From Zoroaster sp. YZ-2022 (taxonomy: Eukaryota; Echinodermata; Asteroidea; Forcipulatida; Zoroasteridae), in the NCBI GenBank assembly GCA_029582265.1, contig CM055816.1, positions 28,502,366 through 28,566,365 on the forward strand: a DNA stretch of 64,000 nucleotides. The letters run 5' to 3'. Shown in pieces: positions 18,225-31,646 of this stretch. The notes beneath the pieces are model-generated. The model saw only the letters and a program-made list of their open reading frames with translations. It was not told the origin of the DNA and did no database searches. Position 1 is the first letter of the stretch. Every line of letters begins with the position of its first letter. A program made the position numbers and the translations under genes.

Positions 18225-20105
18225 TTGTTACAAAACACTGCCTGAAAGTCCATATCTTGCTTCTTGGATTTTTTATTTCATAGACAAATAGAACTTCATC
18301 CAAGAATGGTCAATTTTGGTTTGCTAATGCACTTCTCTATTGGAATCAAAATGAGGCTCTTGTCTTAAATAGTGTGGTGCCTTGCACACTCATAGTGATT
18401 TATGATTAGCTGTCAGGTTACCAGACAAATATAGCCTCAATGTGATGAGGATCTATTAAAGCATGGATAAGATGACTTCCTGGCAGGCAATGATTGCTTT
18501 AAATTAAAAACAATGAAGTCATGGCAAATTGACCATGCATGTCTAGTTTACTTGCACGAGGTCGATGTCAACTATACTATCCTCATACTATCCATTTTGA
18601 TGTAATGGAAAGGTTCCTTGATGGAAAATCGTTTTTCTTCTACCTGTGCTCCTAGGAGGACGAAATTCAAGGCATGTGAAGTGATCAGACATTTTTAATT
18701 AGATCGGTAAATTAAAACACCACAAGATTTACATATGTATGTGTTAGGCCTCAGTTCTTAAAAATAAAGTTATTGACATTTGCGTTAAGTATGGTCGCCA
18801 GCTTGATTATTTTAAGGACTATGTCAGAATAACTGATATGATGGGCCTTATCACTAACCATTCTCAAATTCATCAAGATCTCTTGTCAACCGAATCCTTC
18901 CATCCTATAGGTGTAATAGACCTTTAATTAATTAATAAACCGCAGCCATCTTTGCTTTCCTGTATACAAGTCTATGAGAATCAGAATGAGGCACATGTAC
19001 AACTGAACCAGTAGACAGGTTCCTTACAATGTGATGGTTCTAATCATAACGATATCTCTACCGTCCGTAGATAGGGAACGTGACTATGGTAGACGTGTCC
19101 GAGGAAAAAATAATACACAATGGGTAATTATTATTCCATTGGTGTAAAACGATAATGTAATACAGGAGTGGATCCTGGGTGCCGATAAAGGGGCGGGGTT
19201 ATACTGCCAAACAATGGGGAAAACAAATAACACATGATAAATTGATGTGCAAAGGGTACAATTCATCATTTTCATCGTCATACGAGTAGGTTTATACGCT
19301 ATTACGTGTGTTCTTTCTCTCACACTGAATCCACCCCTCACTGATGAAACAATAACGACGATAGAGGGCGGGTTATATACCTGTCAGAGACATCGTATTT
19401 TGTCTGGGAATAATATAGGTTTTCCCGTCCAATGTCAAAACCTTTTTGTTAATTTTCGTTCAAGAACATTCTAATTCACGCCGTTTTAGTGATCCAATCA
19501 ATCCAGGGTTTCTTTTTGTATACTGCTGCATTTAATTTAATTTAACTGATTTCAAAACAATTATTATTTCGTTCATATCATACTGCATTTAGTTGACTTC
19601 AACTATGTCATACCGAAATTTAATGTTTCGCATCTTTTCGTGATTGATGCATTCAAATTAACAATCATCGATGCGCAAAGATTTTTGTAGAAGTTTGTTT
19701 TTTTCGCTTTCGTTAATGGGCAATCAATTCTAACGCGGCCTTGGTAAATTTCAATGAGTTTTTCCATGATTTTTGTTGTTGTGAGTTTAGAAAGTCACTA
19801 AGGCCTATTTGTTCGAAACTTCTGCTTTTGTTTCGCTATCCAATATCTGGATATTTATTCCTATGTCAATTTGTTTAAAGTAACGAACAAGAATCTGCTT
19901 ATCCCTATGGGGTAATCTTGCAGACCAGATTTGTTACTTTTCACTGTGCGCGGACGGCTGGTACCAGCTATAACCACGAACAGACTGAGCAGCGTAATCT
20001 GTAGAAAACATCAAGTTTTTAGTTTGTTTTGCAATGTAACACAAAGAGAAACCATGGATCTAAGGTATTTACATCTTTTCGTTAGGAAGTGCATTCATTT
20101 ATCGA
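18225..20105. repeat. Dispersed repeat family, copy 1 (also 42480-43640, 57630-59700, parts at 21545-21790 and 39990-40250)
   Basis: Sequence from GTTACAAAACACTGC through AGACAAATAGAACTTC, the TATGAGAATCAGAATGAGGC block, the AGAGGGCGGG block and CACTGTGCGCGGACGGCTGG is shared in the same order with 57630-59700, and in part with the other sites listed. Short ORFs (minus 19084-19341, plus 19247-19474) recur in the copies but with differing frames and no domain. No terminal repeats or coding core were found, so this is either a non-autonomous element or a segmental duplication unit. Confidence 0.8.
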
Positions 20106-20113
20106 TACTTAAA

Positions 20114-20476
20114 ATGGTAGTGCCATGGTCGAGCGGTTTAGTGCATCGGATTTGTGTTCTGGTGGCTGAGTCGTCAGAATGTTGGTTCGAATCCCGACCG
20201 CAACCGTGGTGCTCGTGTCATTGAGCAAGACACTTTACCATAATTGCTTCTCTCCACTAAGGAGTAAATGGGTACCTGTGAGGACAGAGTTGGTTGTTGT
20301 GTTTGATTGGCCCATATGCGCCGAAATGTCAGCAATTGAGCTGTATACTCCCCAGGGAGCTGAGATGGTTTCAGGAATGATTTATGCGCCTGATGAGCAT
20401 GGGTAATAACGTACAGCGCTGTGATGCCTCATGTAAGAGCGCTTTAAAATTCTGCCATTATTATTATTATTATTAA
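20114..20476 (+). mobile_element. tRNA-derived SINE with (ATT)n tail
   Basis: An RNA polymerase III promoter is visible: A box TGGTCGAGCGG (20126-20136) and B box GGTTCGAATCC (20184-20194), 47 bp apart, in a head resembling a Ser/Leu-type tRNA with a long variable arm. A conserved-looking body follows (GTGTCATTGAGCAAGACACT at 20215-20234, then CTCTCCACTAAGGAGTAAAT and GGGTACCTGTGAGGACAGAG), and the element ends in GAGCGCTTTAAAATTC and an ATT microsatellite (20457-20476). It sits inside the dispersed repeat, whose copy at 59460 lacks it. The body resembles a central domain shared by several marine animal SINE families; I cannot assign the superfamily without a search. Confidence 0.85.
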
Positions 20477-20599
20477 TATCGGCCTTACAGAGTGACGAAT
20501 AAGCGCCAGCGGCACTTTTGTTTTCATTACAAAGTAATGAATAAGAAAGAATAGGCAATACGCTGTGCGTGCGTTGAAGTGACGAATAGGCGATCACGC

Positions 20600-20940
20600 G
20601 GCATTTGATTTGTACATAGTGACGAATAAGTTCAAGTCATCACTGTGCGCGGACGGCTGGTGCCAGCTATAACCACGGACAGACTGAGCAGCGTAATCTG
20701 TAGAAAACATCAGGTTTTTAGTTTGTATTGCAATGTAATACACACAAATGGATCTAAGGTATTTATATCTTTTCGTTAGGAAGTGCATCCGTTTGTCGAT
20801 ACTTATTGCTACAAAGAACATTAGGACAAAAAACTTATTGGTAATATCGGCCTTACAGAGTACGTACATGGGTGGCGAATAAGCGCCGGCCGCAAGTGGT
20901 ATATAGAACATTAGGACAAAAACCTTTGTACATGTTATAA
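20600..20940. repeat. Second partial copy of the repeat end (CACTGTGCGCGGACGGC block)
   Basis: The block at 20640-20800 repeats 19944-20100 (same 20-bp starts such as CACTGTGCGCGGACGGCTGG, then CAGACTGAGCAGCGTAATCT), and ATATCGGCCTTACAGAGT appears at 20477 and again at 20845. Related blocks occur at 59310-59660. This indicates a local tandem duplication within the repeat family, split by the SINE. Confidence 0.75.
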
Positions 20941-23900
20941 TTCATCCCTTTAAATACATCTGAACTCAAGAGGGCGCTCTTACATAAAGGCAGAAGTGAT
21001 CCTATCAAAACGGGTTTCCCTGACGCCAAACACAGTCTGGGCTGTGTGTGCTCTGTATATAGCTTTCAAACATAAGCACTTATACAAATGAAACACAAAC
21101 AATTGAAAATAAAATCCATCACATGTTTGTCGTTGTATGTAAGTTAAATTTGAAATGATATCACATACCAGTGTGTATTTTTATAACCAAACTTTCTCTA
21201 TCCCTGTAATGCGTCTGGAAAATGTTTGCACTCCCCTGCAGCACCCCTACTTTTTTTTTAAAGTATGTAGGGAAATCTTATCTAGGGAAACCTGGGATGG
21301 GGCTTATCCCTAACCATTCTTAAATTCAACAAAAAACTTTAACATTATAATGGATCATATTGCCCACAGTAGTAAACAAAAGAAACATAATTGTTCTAGC
21401 TGATAGATTTAGTTGCGACCAGCAGCAGCAGGCTTAACACTTTTCTGACGTGGGATTGTTGTTGCATCCATATCAAAGCTTATATGAACCCATTAAAACA
21501 TCAATTAGCCAAAACATATCCGTTGTAAACCTAATCTTTCCATCACTATAGGTGCAGTAGGTTTTTAAGTATTACACCGCAGCCATCTTTGCTTTCCTGT
21601 ACACAAGTCTATGAGAATCAGAATGAGGCACATGTACAACTGAACCAGTAGACAGGTTCCTCACAATGTGATGGTTCCAATCATAACGATACCGTCTGTA
21701 GATAGGGAACGTGACTATGGTAGACGTGTGTGGGGAACAAACAATACACAATGGGCAATAATGGTTCCATTGGGGTAAAGCAATTATGTAATAATTGGCG
21801 CCCTCAACGATGTGGCTCAGCTTATTGTACTTGATCTATCCGGCCGTATCCGATGCCGGAATGGGTACCGATAAAGCAAATCATTGGTAGGATTTCTAAG
21901 GTTTATAGCAGACATTAAAGTGACAAACCCGCACCGTCAGGGGGAGGGCACTTCCCAACCATCACTTTTATAAAGGACTTGGTTTCCTTACTTTTCAAAC
22001 AAATTGGTCATGTAGCTTTGAGTGAAAGATTTTCTTAATTAAATTATTAAATCCCAAGATCTCCAAATTATTTACAAATCTTTCAAACCGATATTTTTAA
22101 AATAAATTAATTAACATTTTCAGAAATTTCCTTCAAAATATCCAAAATGATTTCTAATTTCTCATAATTTCTTTAAAACAATATTATTAATGTTTCAAAC
22201 CCAAATGATTTGTTTTATTCAGGTGGAGGTGGGTTGGGTCATGGGAGAGGGTTAGGACAGGAAGATCCGTTTAGGGGTGGCCATTGGAATGTTGAAAATT
22301 AGGATAAACAAAATCTACAACAATGGGCAGGAGCCCAAATCTTTATGAGGGATGGGGGTATATATCCCGTAAAGATTTGACGGGGGATGACCAATACAAT
22401 TATTCATCGATAGAGGGCGGCCTTTTCACCTGGATATCGGTCGTCTCTTGTCTCTGCCTAGGTCAGGGAGCGATTTTTTTTCTGCAACGAGAATTGCCAT
22501 CCCACAATATTTCAGCCAATCACAAGGTACGTTTTTTAAGATGACGTAGGATATTATTAACATATGCATATTAGATGCAGGCTAGGCACACTGATCAGTA
22601 AGTGCGCGTGCGCATATTATATTTTATTATTACAGTATTTGTACATATACGTGTACATAAATGTAATGTAAATGTACAGTGTACAGTATGTATGAACTTC
22701 TTGCAGCTAGATTCATAAGAACTATAGTGCGTAGTCAACTCATTGCAATGTAATCCAAATGCAATGTGCATGTAGTTAAGAGATAACTTAAATGTATGTA
22801 CTGATCGAGTTGATATAACTTAGTGGTACCATAGGCTATGCATATAAACTTTCTATATGGTGGTACATGTACTGAGTTGAAATAACGTGGTTAAAAATAA
22901 CTGTACGTTTTATATATTGATGCCTCTTTTCACAACAAGCTATTTAACACAGAATCATACCCTAAATTCATGGGCACACAATAATGTAATTATATGGGGG
23001 CTAGATGAAAGATATTTAAAAGCAAAAGGACACAAACAAATTGTACAAATCAGATGATTCTATATTTATATAAACTGAATTGTTTAAAGCATCAATCATT
23101 ATATGTTTTTTGTCTAAAATGTTAGTATAACTATTTATTTCCAAATAAATTTGTAAAGTTTATGAGACAAACTGAATTTCAGATAATAAATACAAACAAC
23201 CTGAATGTATTTTCACTATTGCTGAAGCTTTCATAGACTGGAGTTATGCATCAAGAAATACATTCCTAACAAAATGTTTTTCACTTCAGAAAAGACTTTC
23301 TTACAGTTCATGAGTTCAAAGCTAAAATTAAGTCTTAATTGTTAACCTGGAAATCCTGGTAAAATTCGAAAAACCTTTTCTTGTATATATTTTCTGAAAA
23401 ATGTATAGACTTTCATTGTAACTTTGACTTCAATCACCATATAAAATGACTCAGACTCAAGGTTTATGAGGAATACGTGTCTGCTATAAAAGTGTAATAA
23501 TTATAGTTCATTTTAAGTTGATGACCAGTTGTAACTCGAAAAACCTTTTTTTTAAATATATTTTCTGTTACTTTCCATCTGTTTTTCTGATTTAGTTGAG
23601 GCGTACATTTTTATATTGGATGTTGACCTAGAGTTGATTCAGTTAATTGTGACTGGATTATTTTACTTTCTTTCTGGCTATTCAGTGTTTAATTCTTATC
23701 ATTTTACTTAATTGCATTTTCCACATTTGTATTGTTGCTGATTCATTTAGATCAATTTTCTTACACTTTTATTGTAATGTAATGAATGGAGGTTTCAGAA
23801 TTCACCTAGTTTCCACTAATCATTTTGTTGTAAACCTTGTTATAAAAATATTATTTCCGCGTTATTTGTAAATTCATAGCTCACCATTGTTCAGTCACTG

Positions 23901-24445
23901 TGAGAATTAGAAACCCTAAATTCACTGTATGACTGTTTTCAAGTATTCCAGATGTTAAGACCATCTAGACTTATGCCTTCAGCTGAGTGAAACTGCTGTT
24001 TTCTTAGTTTCCATATCAATTGTTAGTACCGGTAGTTATATGATTAAATTCACTATCGATTTTATCGATACTGTATTGCAAACGCACAGTGTGTATATTG
24101 TCTATTCATGCCTTGTACAGTATAACTGATATGTGATTACTTCACTATCATCAGCCAAGGTATGGCCTTGGGTTGGTTTGTTTACATTCCAAGTTTCTGG
24201 CAGAGTCTCTGAGTCTGCCTAGGGACTTTGTTTTGGTAGCTCATTCAGCATTGGTATGTTAGGGCTAGCTAGAGATTTAAGTGTAGGCGCGTCAAACACC
24301 GTTTTACCCCACGAGACAAGGCGTAACAACATGAGAATTTGCAATTTTTGTGATGATATTTAGAGACTTTAAGCATAAGAAAGCAGCTTCTTTTTGATAT
24401 CATAAAAAAATATAATCCTTTATTTATTAGAATGCGAAAGAAAAA
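20941..24445. other. Host intergenic sequence with dispersed repeat pieces
   Basis: Contains a piece of the dispersed family at about 21545-21790 and a block at 22940-23370 that reappears inverted at about 59890-60420 (for example TGTTAACCTGGAAATCCTGG near 23339 against its reverse complement near 59915). The segment 22380-22560 (AGAGGGCGGCC and TTGCCATCCCACAATATTTC) has an inverted relative at 26470-26540. No gene-like ORF longer than about 75 codons is present. Confidence 0.5.
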
Positions 24446-24931
24446 TTAGAATATATTTTTAAAATACACGATAAATAGCATTCTGAATTTCCCACCTCCC
24501 GCGCTCCCGGCTTGTTTCGAAACAACGTTACCAACGCATCTGAAGCTTCCAATTTTCAAGTTGACATTTGCACCGGAAAGCGTTGTCGGATCTAGTCGAA
24601 TGAAATAAAGCCTGCTTTGCAAGGAACTGATTTCTACGTGCGCGTTATCGGTAGGCGAGTCGGGGGGTGCAGAAAATATCGTTGAAAATTCCGTCGAAGA
24701 TCTTTGAAAAACAATGCCAATTTCGCAAAACGCGGCACCATAAACCGAAAGTACGAACGATAATCCATCCCCACATGAATTTGGAATGAAATCAGACGTC
24801 ATTTTCCAGTTGATAATACGAGACATAATCGCACGTTTTTCTTCAGACGGAAGCAATTTTTCACGACCACCACGGTAACGCGGAGTCACACAGACGATGC
24901 AGTTGACCGAGCGAGAGAGATCTACGATCAA
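24446..24931 (-). CDS. ORF of unknown function, 161 codons, possible exon or repeat-derived
   Basis: Uninterrupted minus-strand frame from ATG 24931 to 24446, in a stretch (24490-24930) with clearly higher GC and CpG content than its surroundings. The peptide is mixed in composition with two or three hydrophobic beta-like segments (SRIINWKMTSDFIPN, GLSFVLSVYGAAFCEIGIVF, RLYFIRLDP) and a Gly-rich end (KQAGSAGGGKF). I recognise no family, signal peptide or splice structure. It could be a first coding exon, a chance ORF in a CpG island, or a decayed element gene. A start at the internal Met (MSRIINWK) is also possible. Confidence 0.25.
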   Translation of the reverse strand: MIVDLSRSVNCIVCVTPRYRGGREKLLPSEEKRAIMSRIINWKMTSDFIPNSCGDGLSFVLSVYGAAFCEIGIVFQRSSTEFSTIFSAPPDSPTDNAHVEISSLQSRLYFIRLDPTTLSGANVNLKIGSFRCVGNVVSKQAGSAGGGKFRMLFIVYFKNIF

Positions 24932-27900
24932 TCGCTAAAAGTGTCGGACTTTCTCCCGAAAATCAACATGAAATTGCAAGAATTTTGGAGGAAGATGGTG
25001 ATTACAAGTTCCTGAACATTAACATATGTTATAAAGTGGACTTTATTTGTAAATACATTAATTCTTATTGTCTCAATTTATCGTTAATTTAATCCGAAGA
25101 TTTGAAAGAAATGCCGATTCGGTGCGTGTATGCTGCATGAACTATACCGTTTGCAATACGATTGTAAGGCGCATGTGCAGTAGGCTACTTGTGGTGTGAG
25201 GATTGCATGCATAGTGTCTGCAATACGATCGTGCAGCGCATGTGCAGTAGGCCACTTTTTTTGGATAAACAATGGGGAAGAAAACACAGTGCACAAATCA
25301 ATCGGGAAACTGCAAATCAATTTTTTAATGTTCCATACATTTTGCCCCCAAAAACAACTTTACAGATTATTAAATTTGGAGATAAGAGTTATGATAAAGT
25401 TAAAAATATGATTTTTTTTTTAAGTTTGGAGGATTTTAAAAAATATCACTGGCCTCACACAGAAATGTACCCAAAAAAAATAAATTAAAAAAAAAATAAA
25501 TAATCGGTGAAAATTCATACTTTTTGACTGGATCATGCACAGCATTTGCTTTGAAGTGGGACTGGGACAATGGAGATTTGAAATTATTGTCAAGATTTAT
25601 AAATTATTGTCATTATTTATAACGTTATGAATATATAATTAGCTTATTAAAGTAATGAAAAACAAGACTTTTGATCCTAAATTACCTGTGAAATTATTAT
25701 AATTGTTTTTCGTTTACTTTGAGTATATTGGTATTCAAATGTTTACTCAATGAACAAATTTGAGTGGAATAGGATTGACAGAACTTAACTTATGACATTT
25801 TTGCATATTTAATTAGCCAGACTTAGTCTCCAAAGCCAAAAAAAAGGAAAATGTTGTGTTTAAGCCCAAATTTGTGCCAGTTTTACCCAACAACCATTAA
25901 TGTTCTCAGCTTGGAACACATTTATACTTTAAATATGAGAAACAAAGACTCAGAATATGCAAAATGATTCACAAGATCCTCTACAATCATTATGAAAAGG
26001 ATACTTAAAATATGCAAATTTTGAGAATTTACTGTGATTTCGGCTTAAAAAAGGCCCGTTTTGGCACTTTAAGGCTTATTTAGTGAGCTATATCTTCATA
26101 ATGTGATGTATCCTCTGGAACAAAACCCACTGATATGACAAATATAGGCAACATACATACAAGAAAAGGTGAATTGAGATGCTTGATAGGTGTAAATAAA
26201 ATAAATGAGATGGTATAAAAACATTTTTTGTTTATTGTTGCTTTGTTGACATTTGTTGTCTAGGGAAACAGCACATTCTGAAATCTTTATCGGACCATAA
26301 CTTGGTAACACCTTGACCAATTTTTAAAATTAAAATTGTTCTGTAATCTACTCAACAAGCCCTTTAAGAAAATTCCAACATAACTTCATATAAAGCATTT
26401 AAAAAAAATTCATTGTCCCCCCCTATTAAGTGTTTTGAGATTGATAGAATAGGTCATGAATATGTATAAGACATCTGATTGGCTGAAATATCGCGGGATG
26501 GCAATTCTTGTTTGCAGAATAAAAAATCGCGGTCAGTGAAGGGGTTAGGAAGTCACTGTGTATACCCTGTAGCTAGAGGAAGGGGAAATGCTCGCCAAGT
26601 CCCCCTCGCCAAGAGATCGTGGCCGTAATCCAACACTGGTTTAACACTGCTGGTTGCAAATTTGGGCACGAAGGATATAATGATCAGACCATGTGGAAAC
26701 ACGTTGAAACCCCATTGGACTTTTTGAGGTGTGGCAGACATAGGAGGGCGCTTTTCAGAATGGGTAAATCTTGTGTAACTGCAAGAGTTCACCTAATCTA
26801 AACAGCGCCCTCTTTTTGTGAAAAGACGAGAGGAGGAAAGGGGTGGGCGGGGAGAGAGGAAGTGGAGAAAATGCCGTGTAATCCGTGTAATCCGAAATAT
26901 CAAGTGGAAATAAATACCCCCAAAATGAGTAGCTAAGACGTAGGATGCCCCTTGATATTTATTTGGTAACTTGACATTTGATCCCCTTCCTCTCGCCACC
27001 CCGGAAGTCTCCCCTCCCTTCCTCCTAAACTCTACCCATCTAACTCCCCTTCCTTCCCTTTCCTCTCCCTTTCCCCTCCCCCTTCCCCCTCCTTCCCACC
27101 CCTCCCCATTCCTCTCCACCCACCCCACCCAACGCCTCTCCCTATTCAGCATCAAGTCGAAATTTTGTGAAAATTTATTCTGGTCCACTAAATTTTCGAC
27201 TTAATACTAGAAATGAATTTTTGTTTTTTAAACAGTGTCCCTTTGTAATTTTATGTTAGATGTCCCTTCAGTAATGTCAGAGAGAGGTTTAGTTATCTAT
27301 AGTCTCTGTAAACCTCCTGTCGCCGTTTGTCCTGATCTGTCGGGTCACGTGGTCAAGTTTAGAAGACTTCGTTTATACACAAACTCAGAAATGAAAGAAA
27401 ACATTTGTATTCGGCTCCTATCACTCAGTTTATTGCACTTGATTCGAACCAGGTTTTTCAACAGTATTAATTTAATTGAGGCTATCCAACATTTTCGACA
27501 TTTGAGTACTCAGCATTTTCAAGAAAGAAATTGCCAAACACGTCCATTATTCTCCTTTGAAAATGTCTGAAATTGTGGATGGCCTCTGACAGCTAATTAA
27601 TAACATCAATGCGTTATGTACAGGCAATTTTCTTTTAATTACAACGATTGTTCTCAAAGATTGATATTCCGTGCTCAAAGTGAGTTTACCTGGGAAATAT
27701 ATTTCAATTTTGAAATGCTGTTTTAGTTTGGTAATAAGGATTAAAGAATGGTTATATAAAATTTAAATGAATTTATGATATTACGCCATCAATTCATAAT
27801 TATTTTATAATGGTTTCTCATTTAAAATAACACGTTTAACTTTAGTGACCAACATCGCTTGAGCATGGAATATATTAATATCTTTAATGACTGTAATTAT

Positions 27901-30130
27901 AAAAAATTAAGTAAATTGTAAACAATTCAAATCCATTGTCAACAAAAACAGCTTAAATTCTGCAGACTACTTATGTTTTGTTTTTCATCAGTCACTTTCC
28001 CCGTATGTACACTCACGTGAATCAGAGAACAAATTAAAACACATCAATTGATGGGTGCTTTGCCAAGGACATTTCAAAGTCTGAAGAATTCAACAGATTG
28101 TAATTGTTGACAAGAGACTGGGATATATGTAAATTCTACAAATACATTCAAATATTCATTTAAAAGATTTCAGTAAAGATTTCTAAGACAGAGATATGCT
28201 GACAGATATAATTTCACAACATTTTGCCCGAGTCACTGGCTAACAATTACTGGCTAATAGAATGTAAAATAATTTTGGTATTATTACTCTTATTTTGTTT
28301 TTGTATATATACATATTTTTTCGTATTTTTTCGTATGTTTGAATTGTTGTACTTTAGTATTTGTTATTATTAATTGTTAATAAGACCATGTAATAAATAA
28401 TAAACTAGTGATAGTCCTTTCAAATCGAAAATTTAGGTTGGGTTGATTAATTGTATTTATTTATTTTCATCACATACAGGTACAACGCTGCTGCTTTCAT
28501 TGTAATCTCGTTTGGGGAAAATTACCGTCCGGATGAACTGGGATTATTGTACCGTTCATATCCATTGTGAATATGCTGGGAGGGCGATGCGATTGGAACT
28601 ACCTACCCAATTTGTTATTTTTTATTATTAGACAATTATTTAACCAATTAATGGATATAAAATATATAACAGAAATCAAGTCAGGCCTAATCCATTAGGT
28701 TGAGCAAGGACGATCACCTTAATTAATATTTTGTTGACATGGTCTGTTATTTGTTCACATTTTAGTATTAACCTTTTTCGGAAGTAAGTAAAATCCACTA
28801 AACAAAGTTAAACACACCATTCATATATGATTTAGACCCGTAGACTAGTTTGAAAATAAGGGATGGGATGGCTTAAAGAGATTGTATACAACACTATTAG
28901 TAATATGTCTATAAATGCATCCATACTTTATAAGAATGAAGAGATATTTATGCAATAAAATAAGTGTGAAAGTTTCAGTTTATTCTCGTCGTTAACGAGA
29001 AAATAGCGAACACGTTATCAGATTTGTTTGCATGTATTCAAATGTAGAAAATTCATCCATTCTAAATTTGTAATACATTTCTCATGTTTTACAGAATCTC
29101 AGATTGAATAATTTCTCTAGATGTTTGGTATGAGCAAATAACTTCACATAAAGTAAGTTTTTAGATTATATTTTAGTAATCATGTAATCGGGTGTTATTT
29201 GCAAACGTGTACACTTACATTGCAGATTTTTTTTCCAATGGAACTCATTACACATTTGGCACAATGATGTTTCAAAGTATATTTAGGTTTAACACCAGAG
29301 CAAGTGCAACATGTCTGGGCGGGGGGGGGGGGGGGTTCATTCTCAAATACAGATCCCCAGTCTACAGGCCAGTGTTTACGATACTAACATGATTACATTT
29401 ACAAATATTGTGTCATTTTCAGTGCAGTGCATACATTTATAATTACAATTACATTCAGACAAACTTTAAACACCAAATATATTTTTCTATATGACCAAAC
29501 AAAAATGCGCACAACTTTTCCAGCGGCCAAGAAAAGCCAGTGCGGAATTTTACGAAAAACAAAAGGAATTCTTGTGTAATCGCTGAAAGGTCAAAGCCTT
29601 TTTCATGATTCCTAGATTTGAAAACTTCATTAAGTGAACTAACAAGACAAATATCTCAAGTACATTCAGTGTTATGTATTTCTGATGATATAATGTACCG
29701 TGACAAACATAAAATGCTTTCAATTCAGTCAAGATAACTTCATATTTAAACTTCTATCTTAATGTCCAAAGTGATGAGAACATTAGTTTTTTTTCAATAT
29801 ACGTGTCCCAAATGATTCGCTATTTTACCGGCAAGTCCGGTACAGTTATATTTTCCTATTTAGTAAGAAATGTATCAACCTTAATTATTGTTAGTGACAT
29901 TGTAAAACCACTGACATTGTAAAAACCACTGTTAAACAGTCTGTCGTAGGTGCCATTATTTTGAAGAGCAATGAATCCAGCTGCATCATCAATGCATTCA
30001 TTCACTTAATTTCTCGTTATCCATATCCAATCTTTATCAATTATATAGCGTTGACCAAGGCTGTTATCGTACGGTATCTCCATCCCGTACCGATTTCTGG
30101 CCAGAGAAATTCAGCATACACTGTGCATTT
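24932..30130. other. Host intergenic sequence; low-complexity tracts only
   Basis: Besides the polypyrimidine tract (26974-27145), a G-run of about 17 at 29319-29335 and AT-rich filler, I see no RNA gene, conserved ORF or terminal-repeat element. ORFs of 60-130 codons are isolated, lack domains, and in one case (26793-27188, minus) are merely a translation of the purine strand of the tract. Confidence 0.5.
26974..27145. repeat. Polypyrimidine tract (C/T on plus strand, about 170 bp)
   Basis: Nearly pure C and T on the plus strand (TTCCTCTCGCC, then long runs of CCTTCC and CCCTCCCCC), interrupted by a few A bases. Such tracts can adopt triplex (H-DNA) structures and slip during replication. 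No gene lies in a position to be clearly regulated by it. Confidence 0.8.
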
Positions 30131-31030
30131 CATTTCCATATGTACATAACACACATACATTGTACAGGACACGTACATGTACATCTATCCAACGAGTGGT
30201 CATTGTATGTATTTACATATATGTACATAACACATATACATTGTACAGGACACATACATGTACATCTATCCAACGAGTGGTCATTGTCTGTATTTACATA
30301 TATGTACATAACACACATACATTGTACAGGACACGTACATGTACATCTATCCAACGAGTGGTCATTGTCTGTATTTACATATATGTACATAACACATATG
30401 CATTGTACAGGACACGTACGTGTACATCTAACCAACGAGTGGTCATTGTCTGTATTTACATATATGTACATAACACATATACATTGTACAGGACACGTAC
30501 GTGTACATCTAACCAACGAGTGGTCATTGTCTGTATTTACATATATGTACATAACACATATACATTGTACAGGACACGTACATGTACATCTATCCAACGA
30601 GTGGTCATTGTCTGTATTTACATATATGTACATAACACACATACATTGTACAGGACACGTACATGTACATCTATCCAGCGAGTGATCATTGTCTGTATTT
30701 ACATATATGTACATAACACACATACATCGTACAGGACACGTACATGTACATCTATCCAACGAGTGGTCATTGTCTGTATTTACATAATGTACATAACACA
30801 CATACATTGTACAGGACACGTACATGTACATCTATCCAACGAGTGATCATTGTCTGTATTTACATATATGTACATAACACACATACATTGTACAGGACAC
30901 ATACATGTACATCTATCCAACGAGTGGTCATTGTCTGTATTTACATACATGTACATAACACATATACATTGTACAGGACACGTACATGTACATCTATCCA
31001 ACGAGTGGTCATTGTCTGTATTTACATAAT
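30131..31030. repeat. 81-bp minisatellite, eleven copies
   Basis: GAGTGGTCATT or GAGTGATCATT recurs every 81 bp (30194, 30275, 30356, 30437, 30518, 30599, 30680, then on to 31002). Each unit is built from self-complementary pieces (TACATATATGTACATA, GTACATGTAC). Because 81 is a multiple of three and no frame of the unit holds a stop, ORFs of 92-233 codons appear on both strands; these are not genes. The array is bordered by an inverted pair around TTGACCAAGGC (near 30050 and 31160). Confidence 0.95.
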
Positions 31031-31455
31031 TATACATGTACATACAGTGTGTATACATATGGATTCATGCACTGTGTGTAATGACTGCAACGGGGAGTTC
31101 GGATAGCTAACTGTAAGTGGGGCAAAATTACGCGACCAAACCGTTCCGATGCGCCTTGGTCAAGGCTATCAATTATATCAAGAGATTTAACTTAACCAAA
31201 ATGGTCAAATAGTTTGTTAAATCGTTAAATAAAATAAATATTAAAAAAATAAAATAAACTGAACTAACTTTCAATATAAGGTTTTCAAAATTTAGACCAA
31301 AATATTGTTTCCATTTATAATTATAAAAAATAAGGTAGGTACAAATGGATACCTTTTCAGCTCCTGTTATTATTATTATTATTTGTAAACAAATAATTAG
31401 GGTGGAAAACACACCTTTTTTGGCCTAAACACAAAATATAAGGCCTATAATAACA

Positions 31456-31461
31456 TGTTTT
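31456..31461 (-). terminator. Possible polyadenylation signal for the fibrinogen-related gene
   Basis: TTTATT on the plus strand reads AATAAA on the minus strand, about 190 bases beyond the predicted stop of the minus-strand gene. AATAAA words are common in this AT-rich DNA, so position is the only support. Confidence 0.25.
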
Positions 31462-31646
31462 ATTTATTTATAATTATTTGTAATTTATAATTTGTATTTA
31501 TAATTAAATGATAAAGGTAGGCGTGATGTGTTAGGTGATTGCGGGTAGACGGGAAACACACATATTTATGTTTTTGACCGCCAAATAAAGCTACTATTTT
31601 ATATTCTGTTTTTACAGTATGTTTCCTGTAATGTTAATTGGTGTAC

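Noticed and set aside
19084..19474. ORFs recurring in three dispersed repeat copies (19084-19341, 42796-43062, 58445-58684)
   Set aside because: They differ in length and reading between copies and have no transposase or RT motif; conserved only because the repeat DNA is similar.
26793..27188. 131-codon minus-strand ORF rich in Gly, Arg and Glu
   Set aside because: It is the purine-strand reading of the polypyrimidine tract; composition rather than a protein family explains it.
30130..31106. ORFs of 92-233 codons on both strands
   Set aside because: They come from the 81-bp minisatellite, whose length is a multiple of three. Both strands open over the same DNA is a repeat artefact.
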